Assembly (NCBI GenBank): GCA_963585895.1
Contig: OY757904.1
Location: forward strand, 85,560,543-85,624,542
Length of the DNA stretch: 64,000 nucleotides
Direction: 5' to 3'
DNA from: Sepioteuthis lessoniana
Lineage: Eukaryota; Mollusca; Cephalopoda; Myopsida; Loliginidae
This document shows positions 10,930 to 21,434 of the stretch, piece after piece. Numbering within the stretch: position 1 is the first letter of the stretch; every line of letters begins with the position of its first letter. The position numbers and the translations under genes were made by a program. Under the pieces are notes generated by a model. The model was not told where the DNA came from and did not search any database. It worked only from the letters and a program-made list of their open reading frames with translations.

Positions 10930-11225
10930 GGTTTGGTTTTATGGCAAATCAACCATTGCAGGTTATTTAATGCCAAGTCCATTTTTATACATTTAAACAA
11001 TTCTATTTCAAACTATTCAGTTTAGCATAAGTACACAGTTTAGTTCTATTTGACCCATAGATAAGACCTGGGAGCAATGGCAATAAAGGAGTACTCCATA
11101 TCCCCCAAAGCTCCAGAATCACTGGAGTCTCATCAGAGTGTTTAGTGTCATGTCAAGGACTCTCGTTGGAGGATGCAAAGATGCAGTTGGTGTATTCTGC
11201 AGCCCCAGATGACTGGGCCATATAG
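10930..11225 (-). repeat. SINE-like dispersed repeat, second copy
   Basis: It carries the same ordered blocks as the repeat at 7574-8345: 'ggttatttaatgcc', 'cagtttagcataagtacaca', 'ttctatttgacccatagata', 'gggagcaatggcaataaagg' and 'tattctgcagccccag'. It is uninterrupted here, which confirms that the 7647 SINE is a later insertion in the other copy. Confidence 0.65.
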
Positions 11226-11229
11226 TGTT

Positions 11230-12340
11230 CTTTTTTTTAATTTACATAATATACATGTTTAACATGTAAAGAGGTATTCCATTTTACGTATGTAATATGG
11301 CATAGCACGTATTTAAAAAAAGTCTTTAAATTCAAAATGAGTTTTTTTTAATTATTACTATATATGTGTATACATGCAGTGGGTAAATGAAAAATATTGA
11401 ATAATCTTGTAGTAAATGAAGGGAAAAAAAACAAAAAAAAACAGTACATCTTAGTTTCTAAATAATGGCTTACAGCATGGAGATACAATCTGTGTGCAGA
11501 ATCAGAAAGAACAATCTTACATAAGAGTGCCAAGTTTCATTAAAACTAATTCCAAAATAAAGAAATGGCAAAGAAATTACTGAATGTCTTCTGATTTTAA
11601 TTATTTTTGGAGCAAAGTGAAATTTGCTTTCCTACCCCAAATTTTGCATCTAAATTCTCATAACTTGAACCACTGGGGTTTGCATAGTTCAAAGTTTTCA
11701 ACTCCATTTTCAAAACTTTCTAATATGATCAAATAATAACTTTAAAAAATCAGCCTAGAATGCTAACACAACTACTAACATTGCCTATTCTATTTCCACT
11801 TTCCTGTGTTCATAAAAATGCATGATTATGGTTGAAACAATTTTGCCAATTGAGTTGTATCATATACACTACCACAGGGATCTCAACCACAAGGATACTA
11901 AAAGACCACTATATTCTGAAGAGGTATGGTGATGAAAAAGTGTAGTGACAAGACTGCAATCTTTATCAATGACAGCTAATAGGCTGATAGGAAGATTTGC
12001 TTTATCAAAATGAATGTGCATGTACTAGTAAATACCTGGAAATATCTAATAAAATAAAAAAAATTCAAAAAAAAAAAACTTTATATATCTCCAATGTGAA
12101 TAAAAATGAAATAAGAAAAGTGTCCTTTTCCTTAAACTGAAAAATCAGTTTTATAACTAGGGTTAAATAAAGTTCTTATTGTCTAGATGTTTTTTTGGAG
12201 AGGGGAAGGAGTGGTTAGGAGGCTAAAAAACATTTGTAGGTACTTCCCTCTCTCAAGGGAAGCTACAAATTGACTATCATTATGAAGTGGCATGTGACTA
12301 TAGGTCCTAAAAGTGATAGATGAACTTGACAGTTCAAGGT
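11230..12340. other. AT-rich intron sequence, nothing recognised
   Basis: Short frames, A and T runs (for example 12055-12080) and no exon, transposase or repeat boundary that I can support. Confidence 0.5.
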
Positions 12341-12345
12341 TAACA

Positions 12346-12612
12346 TTATTATTGGTCCTTTGGCCTAACAGGTAGAAAGTCTATCAATGGGCCAGGAGAC
12401 CCAGTTCAATCCTAGGTCAAGTCATACCAAGAAAAAAAAAAAAAAAAAAAAAAAAGTATTTGCTGCCTCCTTGCTTACCACACAGCATTATAAAGTATGG
12501 AACAATGGTAAAGTGAAACAATCTAGAGAAAGGAATAGTGCCCTCCCCTACACCTCAGTGTAGTAGCTATTGAAAAGAGAGCCTTTAGGTCGCCTTCAAT
12601 TAGTCACCAACT
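12346..12612 (+). repeat. tRNA-derived SINE, second family, with internal poly-A
   Basis: The head has 'ggcctaacaggtaga' and a box B-like 'cccagttcaatcctaggtc'. It is followed by a poly-A run (12431-12454) and then a body 'gcctccttgcttacc', 'cctcagtgtagtagctattg' that recurs at 20087-20285 and 23114-23362. The conserved order of the three copies supports one SINE family distinct from the one at 4240. Confidence 0.7.
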
Positions 12613-12614
12613 TT

Positions 12615-13435
12615 TTTATCATTAAGAAAGAAATGCCCAAGTTTTAGGAAAATATTTGTTATGAAAATGGTTCCACCAGAAGGCATAGATTAGTAGCCCT
12701 TGTGACTCACACTACCACTTGCTGATGCACTTGGAAACAGACACAATATGGATTTAGAATAAACTGCCTAGTAAATAGAATGGATCAGAGAAGTAAGTAT
12801 ATAATGAAGTAAAATCCTAAATGGAAAAACAAAAGTTATGATATAAAAAAGTGTGTTATTATCCCTCACAAAGGTGGGGGGATATTTAAGATAAAAATAT
12901 ATTTAACAAGTCACATGTATCAACCCAGTTAAACAGAAAGTTTTTTCTCTTTTACAGTATTTCTTTAAATAAAACATTTGAAATGTTGGCAACAAATTTT
13001 AATAAAGATTAATCTGCAGGCTCAAGCTTAGGAATTAAATGATTCATTTTTTATATTAAATGCTTGTAACAATTCTTAGAAAAAAAAAAAAAATGAAGTT
13101 CCAGATTCAGTGGGGAGGGGGGACAAAAAAAAAAAAAAAAAAATAATAATAATAAAAAATTTTAAAAAATAAAACTATGCCCAACATCCCAGGGATACAC
13201 ATTTTAAAGTAACTTCTGCAGCTGTTGGATTGGTCACTCAAAATCACCAATTCACTTAGAGGAGAGCCCTCCCACCACCCCTGAAGTGAATACTTTTTGT
13301 TTTTTGATCGATAGTATAACATTTTCATTATTTCGCAGCCATTTTTGTTGCATAGACAAAAAGATTACAGAAGTTTTTGTATTCTAATGAACAAACAGCA
13401 TAAAAGATGCAAGTGGGAATGATAAAGTTCACACT
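12615..13435. other. intron next to RGP1 exon 4, nothing recognised
   Basis: AT-rich sequence with A runs at 13080-13093 and 13127-13142. No additional exon with splice sites and RGP1 similarity was seen. Confidence 0.5.
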
Positions 13436-13438
13436 TAC

Positions 13439-13588
13439 CAAAAAGCACCATGACACGAATGGGAATGCGTAATAATTCAGTACGTTGATTAAGTCTTTGT
13501 GTGCCTATTGTTATTTTGTAGGAATATTTAATAGCCTGTCCTCTGTATGAAGGAGGAGAATCAGCTGGGATGACATCTTTGTATTCAT
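13439..13588 (-). CDS. RGP1: RGP1 coding exon 4 (residues ~117-166)
   Basis: The acceptor is ttattctacag| and the donor TTTTTG|gtaagt. The translation includes YKDVIPADSPPSYRGQAIKY, SYKITIGTQRLNQ and LLRIPIRVMVLFG. Human RGP1 has [30 protein letters not shown] and LLRVPLRVLVL here, so this is a highly conserved block of the first arrestin-like domain. Phase 1 at both ends fits the neighbours. Confidence 0.95.
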
Positions 13589-13619
13589 CTGTAGAATAAA
13601 ATTTCTTAAAACATGTCAT

Positions 13620-14485
13620 TACAGTTGTGCTATAGTTTGATTTTCTAACACTGACAGTAAAACCAGTTTAATATGTCAATTGTACAATAAATGTACAAAA
13701 GAAATAATTTTAATAGCTGTTCAGAAATTTCCTTCTGCACCACTTGGAAAAAGTCTTAGAATTGGGTTTGGTAAACTGTACTGTTGTAAGATGTATTTCA
13801 CTTAGTTAACTGAGTGTAACAAAGTTATTAAGTGGTGAAGAATTCAAGACTGAAACGAAAAAAAATCTTATAAAATGTTACTCACTTGAAATCATTGGTT
13901 GTAGAGCAAACTGCATTTACATTCAACTTTAGTAAAAATGATCAAATTAAATGGGAAGCAAGGTAGGGGTACATGAAAGAGTAGAGGGGGAAACAAATGT
14001 ATGTGCATTTATATATGTGTTTGTACTATGTGATGAAAAACTGTTGAAAATTTGTATAAAAATTCATCTTATTATAATAAATCATTTTGGAGATAGAAGA
14101 ATGAAGAAAATTCTGAGGGAAATTACTTCCAATGTCTCAAGTCTCAACTTACATGACTCATTCTTAACTGACAAAGTTAAAAATAAAAAATTTCTAACAA
14201 ATCCAAGGAGTAATTAGTCATTTGATCTTTAAATCCAGTTTCTGATTAATTAACCTTTTATCATAGTATTTTTTGTTTAAATAATATTATTTAAAAATTA
14301 AGATAAGCAACTGTTACAATATGCATCTATTGAGTCATTAATTACATATCAGAACTGGTTCAGATAATTGAACCTCTTCATTGTATTCTTTATGTTAATG
14401 GTTTGGCAGATTCATTCTTCAGTCTTTGTCAGAAGTATAATTGCAAAGTGATTCCAAATTATAATCTGAATTACCAAGGGTACTT
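13620..14485. other. intron sequence, nothing recognised
   Basis: One 88-codon open frame (13951-14217) has ordinary AT-driven composition and no splice logic. I take it as chance. Confidence 0.5.
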
Positions 14486-15639
14486 TGTATACCTTATGCT
14501 GATTGATTGACTGATTGATTGAATTGAAATTTAACAGCTTATCAACCTCCAAAGGGTCATTTAAGGCCAGAAATGTATTTTCTTCAGACATGGTTGGTCT
14601 TTGGGAACAGGGTTAGGGTTTAACTTGTTTAAGGAGGTTTTACCAGAAAATTGTTGTAGGGGATAGTTTTAATGGAGTCAGATTAATAAGGTGTTGTTTT
14701 TTTTTTTAATTTTCTTATAGAGGCCAATTTCTTTCATGAAATTAATTATGTTATTTGGGTTGGTATTTTTGAAAAGATTTTTTAAAGTGTCTGATTTGTA
14801 GTATTTATTTCGGGCTTGATCGAGTTTGCAACAGTTTAATGTTTAACAGATATTTTGTTGATTAGGGGGAAGTTGTTTTAAAAATTCATAATGAATTTTG
14901 TCTGGGTCTGTTGCTGTATTGTGTTATTCGTTTATGGTATTTCTAAGTTCATTCTCAGTAAAGGGATTCTTCTGTGTTATTCGAGTTAAAATTTAGTTTA
15001 TTTTCCTTTTTTTCTGCATCCTGTCTTTTTTGGGGTTTCATATGGTGGTTTTTTTATTTACATAATCTTTCCAAGATTTCCTTTTGGCTTCTTCGATGAC
15101 TATGTGCTGTTGCTCTTTTTTGTTTGAAAAGGTCTAGATTATGGATTGTAGGTTGTAAATTAAATTTCCTGAGAGTTGCTTTATAGAGTCTAATTGCCTC
15201 TTTATACTCGTTGAATCATGGTCTTTGTTGTTTGTTTGATATGCTGCTTTTTAGTATACATTCTCTTGTGATAGATGTTAAAGTTTCGATGAAATATTTG
15301 ATAGATTTTTTGTAGTCTTCTTTGTCTGAAAGATTTTGATGACATTTTTTAAAAATTCCCTCCAATTTTCTTTGTTTAGTTTCCATCAAGGGAGGTGATT
15401 TTCAATTTCTTTTGAGTTTGTCAAAATAATTTGGAAGTAGTCGCTACTCCATGAAACATGAAGAACTTTCCAATCATAGTCCATGAATATACTGGGGTTA
15501 CATAGTGATAAGTCAATCACTGAGTAAGTACCTGAGGCAAGGTGTAGATATGTGTTTGATTTGTTGTTTAATAGACATTAAGTCATTGTTGTTAATGACT
15601 TTCTAGATTTTTCCCCTTTTATCCTGAGTATTTGGATCC

Positions 15640-15885
15640 TCATGTGATATTGTGACTGTTGAAGTTACCTAATAATAGGAATGGTCTTAGTAATTGTTCT
15701 ATTAGGTTGTTTAGTTCAGTTTCGTTTATGGAGTCATGTGGTGGGATGTAAATGAAGCAGATGTTGATGGTTCTATGAAGAGTAGCTTTTGTGGCAACCG
15801 TTTGCATATTAGTCTCTAATTGAATCTTACTTTGTGGGGGGGGGGAATCATTTCTGATTAAAATTGAAACTCCCCAAGATGCCAT
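15640..15885 (-). CDS. APE-type endonuclease fragment of the Jockey-like LINE
   Basis: This 81-codon open frame is the middle of the ORF2 endonuclease that nicks the target DNA during insertion. The visible signature is YIPPHD followed by LLLGNFNSHN, where the family has GDFNSHN (the catalytic Asp is Asn here). Upstream on the minus strand, past a stop, IICLQET supplies the N-terminal catalytic Glu motif. It is a fragment of a dead element, not a host gene. Confidence 0.8.
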   Translation of the reverse strand: MASWGVSILIRNDSPPPQSKIQLETNMQTVATKATLHRTINICFIYIPPHDSINETELNNLIEQLLRPFLLLGNFNSHNIT

Positions 15886-16728
15886 CTGTTAAGCCATGAA
15901 TATAGTTGTATCAAGTAAAATTTTTAATCTTTATTTTGTCGACAGATTTTAGATAAGTTTCTTGTAGGCATATAATGATGGGGAGTTGGTTTGATATAAG
16001 TAGAAATCAGTCATTATAGTTTAGTTTTAAGCCTCAGCAGTTCCATTGTATGATTTTTGGGATCATGATTATATTTTGTTTTTCTTTTTTTTTTTTTATA
16101 TTTCTTAGTCTGGTTTATATTTTATAAATTTTGTTAGTCATGTTTGTCTGATTTTTGGTCTTCGATATCCATTGCCTCGAATCTGTTTTGGATGTTAAGT
16201 GAGCTCTGTCTTTTCCTTTTTTTGGTTTTGGTTCTTGTTTGTCAGTTGGTAGTTTTGGTACTTTTTCTTCATGTGTTTCTTTTTGAGTCTGTTTTATAGG
16301 TTTTGTATAGGGTCTGTTTCTGTAGGTGATGCAACGACTTGGATTTTTGGTTGGGTTCTTTATTCAGTTGTGTTTTTCCTCTTTGTTATGGGGGCTTTGT
16401 TTTCTATGTTCATCCAATTCATGTTTTTTTTTTTAAATTCTTTTAGTAGGTTTTTCATTTCATTGAAGAGTTTTATTACTTCTAGTTTGGTGTTGTTTGG
16501 GTTTGTTTCACATATGGCAATTTGGTTTGTTGATACTGGGTAGGTTTTTTTTGGTTATTTCAGCATATTTGGTAGTTTCAATCATCTTTCTGGCTAATGG
16601 GAAGATTATATTTCTAGTATATTTTATTTTAGAAATTTCTTTTTCTTTTTTCCATGTATCTTTTGAGTTTGCACAGTGATTTTCTTGGCAGTTTGCACAT
16701 TTGGGTTCTTTTTCGCAGTCAATATGTA

Positions 16729-17708
16729 CGAGGTGCATACGATTAGTTTCCAGGCTTTTTTCATATGGGCATTTAAAATTGTTGTAGACGCTTGAGAATT
16801 CAGTATGTTATTGCTATACATTTTATGAGATGACTGACCAATTTCAGGTTCAAATGAACAGCTACAGCAGCAATTGGAATACACCCTACTAAAGCCTGAT
16901 TGTCACAGCTGGTCAATTTCAAAAATGCAATCTGACACTTTAGAAGAACAATATGCAATAAAATTGTGTTTTAAACTTGGAAAAAATGCCACAGGAACGT
17001 ATGGAATGCTTCAGACTGCTTTTTGACCATTTTGCATGAATCAAGCATCAGTTTTTAAGTGGGATAAGAGATTCAAGGAAGGCAGGGAGTCTGTGAGGGA
17101 TGATGACAGGTGTGGGAGGAGTAAGGAAGTCAATACACCAGAGTTGATTGGCCAAAGGGTTAGGGTCACTATGTTGAGGTTTTAAGGGAGTTCAGGAAGA
17201 GATTCTGTCGGAAGAGGCTAGCACTATTCAAATCGGTTCAGTGGTATTTCCACCAGGACAATGCACCAGTCCACAACTTCATCCTTGTCACAGACTATTT
17301 GACCAAGATGAACATCAAGACAGTTCCCTACCCTCTCAATAGTCCAGACCTTGCTCCCTGTTACTTTTGGTTATTCCCTAAGCTCAGAGGCTGTCGTTAT
17401 GAGACAATTGAGGAGATGAAAGAGGCTGTGATGAAGGTCATTGACACACTCACACAAGAGGACTTCTATGACGCCTTCCAGAAGTTGTTGGAACGGTATA
17501 ACAAGTGCACTGCAGCCGGAGGAGATTACTTCGAAGGGGACTAGAGTTTCATGTGTGTACTATCAATAAAAGTGCCCATACGAAAAAAGTCTGGAAACTT
17601 ATCGTATGCACTTCGTATACCAGGTCACAAGTCAATGACAATAGGTAAAGGCTATAATAGTTAATATGTATTACACAACATACATGGAAACTTATCATAT
17701 GCACTTCG
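16729..17708 (+). mobile_element. mariner copy 2 with an extra right terminal repeat, inserted in the LINE
   Basis: The left end is CGAGGTGCATACGATTAGTT after a TA. An inner right terminal repeat ends at 17615 (CTTATCGTATGCACTTCG), then 64 bases of flank, then a second right terminal repeat ending at 17708 (CTTATCATATGCACTTCG) before TA. LINE sequence resumes directly outside both outer ends. The transposase is internally deleted (about 17160). The C-terminal frame 17299-17544 reads SPDLAPCYFWLF, so the third catalytic Asp is replaced by Tyr. It is the same family as 8928-10089, and inactive. Confidence 0.85.
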
Positions 17709-18299
17709 TATATCATTTTCTCCACATCTTATGCATACAGGAAGGCATGTTCACTGGTCTCGGTGATGTCCAGCATCTGAGTGGGTTCAGAATATATGGT
17801 TCCATGCTAATTCTTTGATATCCTATATTGATGTTGTTTGGGATTTTGTTGGTATTGAACTTTAGAATTTATGTATTTGTGTTTATAGACTGTTTTTTTT
17901 CTAATTTAGATTCTTTGTACATCTGTCACATTTTGACTTTTGAGGTAAGCTTTGATCTTTTTCTAATGTACATAGTGATAGTTCCGGGCTTTTGACTACT
18001 CCTTTGTGAGAATTTAATGTGTTGTGGAGGTAAGTTTTGATTTTTATATTGTCGAAGTGTTTCCATTTAAAAATTTCTTTGCCTTGTTTTTTTTGGGGTG
18101 GGGGGATTTCTATTAATAATGAGCTGTGGGTTAATTTTTTGACCATTTTTGGTCTGATGTTTTCTTGTAGTATTCTTTCTATTTTGAAAGGTGACAGTTT
18201 AGTTAATAGTTTTTCCTCGGTTGATTGTATTACTATGAATGACGGGATGCTTGAACTCTCAGAGATGTTGTCTCTTGGTTTGGATTAGCGAACCAATGT

Positions 18300-18790
18300 G
18301 GGCTTGTATTTGGGCTCCATGTTGGTATCCGAACTCAAGAGGTCCAAGACCTTGGAGTGGTTTCTTTTATTAGCTTGGGTTTTGTTTATTTTATCCATGA
18401 GAATGGTTATGAGTTTCAGTAAACATGCTCCCCATCCACCTCGGAGCCTCATGCGAGGATGTGCCCAGGGGAAAACCCATTCACCTAGGCAACATCAGGG
18501 CTACATATTCAGTATACTCATGCTGGTGTTTGACTATTTTATTTTGTCTTTTCATTCCCAAGATAACTACTTGCCCAGGGACAGGAAGAGCTATGAGTCT
18601 TACCACAGCATGACTGACCCTATAGCCATTATCCTCATTCAGATTTGTGCAAAATCTGAAAGAGGACAGTCATGACCAACCAATTGATCAGATCGGGCCA
18701 CTTCAACCACTCGTCTAGTCCAGTAAGGACCAAAGTGGTGTGTTGAAAGTAGCTTGACCACTCGGTTTTCAAGCCAAGAACTGCTCAACC
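18300..18790. other. upstream of the LINE; repeat-like, not assigned
   Basis: This region is richer in G and C than the intron around it and contains 'tgcccaggggaaaacccatt', 'ttgcccagggacaggaagag' and 'gaccaaccaattgatcag'. A 125-codon frame is open at 18298-18675, but it has no recognisable domain or splice sites. It may be more of the SINE-like repeat or the LINE 5' region. Confidence 0.35.
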
Positions 18791-18799
18791 ACCAGGATC

Positions 18800-18945
18800 C
18801 TATCCTTAAGCATCACGGGTCGCCATCCAAGGCTAACAGGTGGCCTCGCTGGGGAGGGGGGAGTCTTAACCCTCTGCAGAGGTGCAGTCAGCATATTCTA
18901 CAGCCCCAGCTGACAGGGTGAGCATCATGCTACTAAAATAGACTG
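18800..18945 (-). repeat. fragment of the SINE-like dispersed repeat
   Basis: 'cctctgcagaggtgcagtca' and 'attctacagccccagctgac' match the right-hand blocks of the copies at 8300-8345 and 11170-11220. The left-hand blocks are absent. Confidence 0.5.
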
Positions 18946-19376
18946 GTCTCAGGGGGTATATCAGTGATATATTTCTGTTATTTATTTTATTATTTTCTCT
19001 TACTGATCATACACCTGACAAGAGTTGAAGAATAGAGCGGTCAAAAATCTTAACAGCATCAAAAATACAAAGACAAGATTTGATTGCCCCCAAAATTTCT
19101 GATAAACTGGTGACTCTTCAGACAACATTAAATAATTTCATAATAAATATATACATTTGTATCTAATGCAGTGGTAACTGATACTGCTTTCTATGAGAGC
19201 TGACTGATCTTACCAATTAAAAAACACAAACACATTCCTATTTCTAAAAAAATCATTAAAAGAATGTAATGGATAATGCAAAGTATCTTAATTGATCCCA
19301 ATGTAAAAAAAAATTAAAATAAAGTAACAAAAAGATATAGAAAATAGATTTAGAAAATAAATTATCAAAAACTTAC

Positions 19377-19460
19377 ATTGTCTTGATTCACCTGGTGCTA
19401 GTTTTAAGTCACAAAATAAGATTTTCGGTTTTGTAGAAAGAACAGTACATCCTTTTTCAC
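19377..19460 (-). CDS. RGP1: RGP1 coding exon 3 (residues ~89-116)
   Basis: An 84-base exon with acceptor ttttcttttag| and donor AGACAAT|gtaagt. It encodes [20 protein letters not shown] and APGESRQ. Human RGP1 has [20 protein letters not shown] then DPGES at this place. [15 protein letters not shown] is the most recognisable motif of the family and was the first anchor for naming the gene. Confidence 0.95.
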
Positions 19461-19561
19461 CTAAAAGAAAAATCAAATGCTAACAAAATAAGCTAGAAAA
19501 TCAAATATGTTTAAATCAACATATGTTGATAAATTAGATGCTGAATTGGAAATAAATTCTA

Positions 19562-19980
19562 AGGTTGATTGAGTTTTATGGCATATCAGCCCTTGTAAAT
19601 TATTTAATGCCAAATCCTGTTTATACAAAAACATTAAATATGATTTGTAAACAAAACAAATAGTTTGTAGAGAACATTTTGAACAAGCTAGAACTTACTT
19701 TTTTCCCCTACAGGTTCCAAGTATTACTATCTAACACAAACAATTTAATTTAATTTAACAGTAATTTGTTTGTACAGAGTTAAATGGTTAAGTTCTATTT
19801 GACCCATAGATGGGACCCTAACAGGTATTACTACTGAGTCAGAATGGACCTGGGAGTAATGGTAATGAAGGGATAGTGCACATTCCCCAGAGCTCCAGGA
19901 CTCATCAGATGTCAAGGACACTCATTAAAGTGTGCAGTTGTGGGGAGTTCTTATCTCTCTGCAGAGATACACCTAACTTG
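19562..19980 (-). repeat. SINE-like dispersed repeat, third copy
   Basis: The left end is 'tatggcatatcagcccttgt' and 'ttatttaatgccaaatcc'. Then follow 'gttctatttgacccatagat', 'gacctgggagtaatggtaat', 'gctccaggactcatcag' and 'ctctgcagagata'. It has the same order as 7574-8345 and 10930-11225, with an extra spacer of about 150 bases. Confidence 0.6.
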
Positions 19981-20086
19981 GCTATAAATTTTAAGATATG
20001 CTTTTTGGTAGTAGTTCCCAAACACCATTACAGAAGAAATTACTCGTATTACCTTTGAGAAACCGGACATTGGCATGAGTGTTGTT

Positions 20087-20285
20087 CAATCCAAGGTGGA
20101 GTCATACCAAAGACACAATAAATGGTACTTGATGCCTCCTTGCTTAACACTCACCATTATAAGATACGGATCAAGGGTAAAGTGGGTTAATCCTGGGAAA
20201 GGAGTTACACCCCCCCTACACCTTGGTGTAGTAGCTATCGAAAAGGGAGCCTTTGGGTCACCCTCAACTACGGTTGCCAACTTTA
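20087..20285 (+). repeat. second-family SINE, 5' truncated
   Basis: It starts inside the family at 'ccaaggtggagtcatacca' and carries 'gcctccttgcttaacactca', 'cctggg aaaggagt' and 'cttggtgtagtagctatcg', matching 12346-12612 and 23114-23362. The tRNA head is missing. Confidence 0.65.
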
Positions 20286-20774
20286 CCTTTGAAAATTTAT
20301 TTTCCATCATTGAATACAAAAGATCATGATCAAGTTCTAAATGCTCTCAAAAATATCCTCTGATATTCATTTGAAATTATGTAAAGAATTGGCTTCAGTG
20401 GTTGTGGGTAAAAAAAATTAAAAAAAAGATCAAGCATGAAGTTACCAGTTATTACATTTTGGATTTCTACTGAAAAAAAACTTTATGCAGTTTTCCACTT
20501 ATGTAGATTGGGATTTTTTTTCTTTTATTAACAAACAAAAAAAACAAAAAAAAAAAACAAACTTATGTACTGAAGAGGAAACTGTTGAAAACATGAAAAT
20601 AATCTATGGTAAAAAGTTCAACACAACATATTTTAATGTGTAAAATGTTGAAAGATTTATTTGTATACAAAGGTAAACTAAATAATTACTCAAATAATTA
20701 CACATAAATTTAACAAAATAAGTTTTCAATTTTAAAGAAATTGAATCTTATTAGTAGACATAGTAAGTACTAAC

Positions 20775-20929
20775 CCTTATTTGGAACAAAAGATGTTTCA
20801 CAGCCTGTAGTTGAAACTTCTTCAGTAGATAAATTTGTTGATGTTGGAAGTGATACACGTGCTTCACTGACTGTTCGTTGGCAGTGGATTTGAACACTGG
20901 CCCAAGCCAGAGTATCTAACTGCTTGCCA
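20775..20929 (-). CDS. RGP1: RGP1 coding exon 2 (residues ~37-88)
   Basis: The acceptor is tcttttctttcag| and the donor AATAAGG|gttagt. The protein reads GKQLDTLAWASVQIHCQRTV, then SEARVSLPTSTNLSTEEVST. LAWASxQIHCQ is diagnostic: human RGP1 has ALAWASAQIHCQF. The serine- and threonine-rich tail is a variable loop in the family. The frame (phase 2 in, phase 1 out) agrees with both neighbours. Confidence 0.95.
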
Positions 20930-21160
20930 CTGAAAGAAAAGAAAAAGAGAGAAGTAAATAAAACTAAAAAAGCAACTCACAATCACCTTCAACTTTACAT
21001 ATTCATAACTTGATGTACAATAGCATAAATACATTTTTTTTACTTTTTAAATAATTAAAGCAAAATGGTGTGCAAACTCACATTTATTGTTACTGCAACA
21101 ATTATGTATAAGTATAAATTATTATTAGAAATCAATTTTAATTAAATTGAATGTACTTAC

Positions 21161-21270
21161 TGTGATTCATTATCTGGAAGAGCTGAATTGGAAAATGTAA
21201 TTACACAATGGATTGTCTCTCCTGCTAAATAGACAGGACCACGCAGTAAGGTGGCTACAACATCAATCAT
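21161..21270 (-). CDS. RGP1: RGP1 first coding exon; RAB6 exchange-factor subunit
   Basis: RGP1 pairs with RIC1 to activate RAB6 by nucleotide exchange at the Golgi, and thus supports retrograde traffic. It belongs to the Rgp1 (arrestin-fold) family; human RGP1 has about 390 residues. This exon starts with ATG at 21270-21268 and encodes MIDVVATLLRGPVYLAGETI, then HCVITFSNSALPDNESQ. Human RGP1 begins [20 protein letters not shown], so the start is secure; an A lies at -3. The donor is TCACA|gtaagt at 21160. Thirty bases of 5' UTR (21271-21300) precede the ATG after an acceptor ctctctctag. Six coding exons in the window give 256 codons without a stop. Introns range from 231 bases to about 9.8 kb. 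Confidence 0.96.
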
Positions 21271-21327
21271 CTTGTGGTGTTGAAAATAAAAAGCCTGTAC
21301 CTAGAGAGAGAAGATTAACAAAATGCT

Positions 21328-21430
21328 TAATGGTTTGGTTTCCTTGTTTAATGGCATATCAACCTTCATGGATTATTTAATGCCAAAGCCACCCTCATAA
21401 AAGAACAGTAGCATTACTATTTAACCCATA
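21328..21430 (-). repeat. short fragment of the SINE-like repeat
   Basis: 'atggcatatcaacctt', 'ttatttaatgccaaagcc' and 'tatttaacccatacct' match the 3' end of the SINE at 4240 in reverse. It lies only about 30 bases from the RGP1 5' UTR acceptor. Confidence 0.6.
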
Positions 21431-21434
21431 CCTA

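Larger units (their letters stand above)
14490..18290 (-). mobile_element. Jockey-like LINE, deleted and split by a mariner
   Basis: Read on the minus strand, ORF1 starts near 18250 (PSFIVIQSTEEKLLTKLSPF) and runs into a zinc-knuckle region near 17740 (CIRCGEND) that resumes after the nested mariner at 16725 (DCEKEPKCANCQ). ORF2 follows. An APE-type endonuclease at 16040-15640 contains IICLQETYLK, SILIRNDSPPPQ, FIYIPPHDSINETELNNL and FLLLGNFNSHN. A linker and the very start of the reverse transcriptase follow (TATDPDKIHYEFLKQLPP, about 14900). Most of the reverse transcriptase is missing. The 3' end has an (ATTG/ATTC)-type simple tail at 14500-14530. Many stops and shifts show that it is dead. 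Clade assignment is by resemblance. Confidence 0.82.

Noticed and set aside
13951-14217. 88-codon open frame as an RGP1 exon or separate gene
   Set aside because: Wrong strand for RGP1, AT-driven composition, no splice sites and no recognised motif.
18298-18675. 125-codon plus-strand frame as a host gene
   Set aside because: It overlaps repeat-like sequence, lacks any known domain and sits antisense within an RGP1 intron next to the LINE start.
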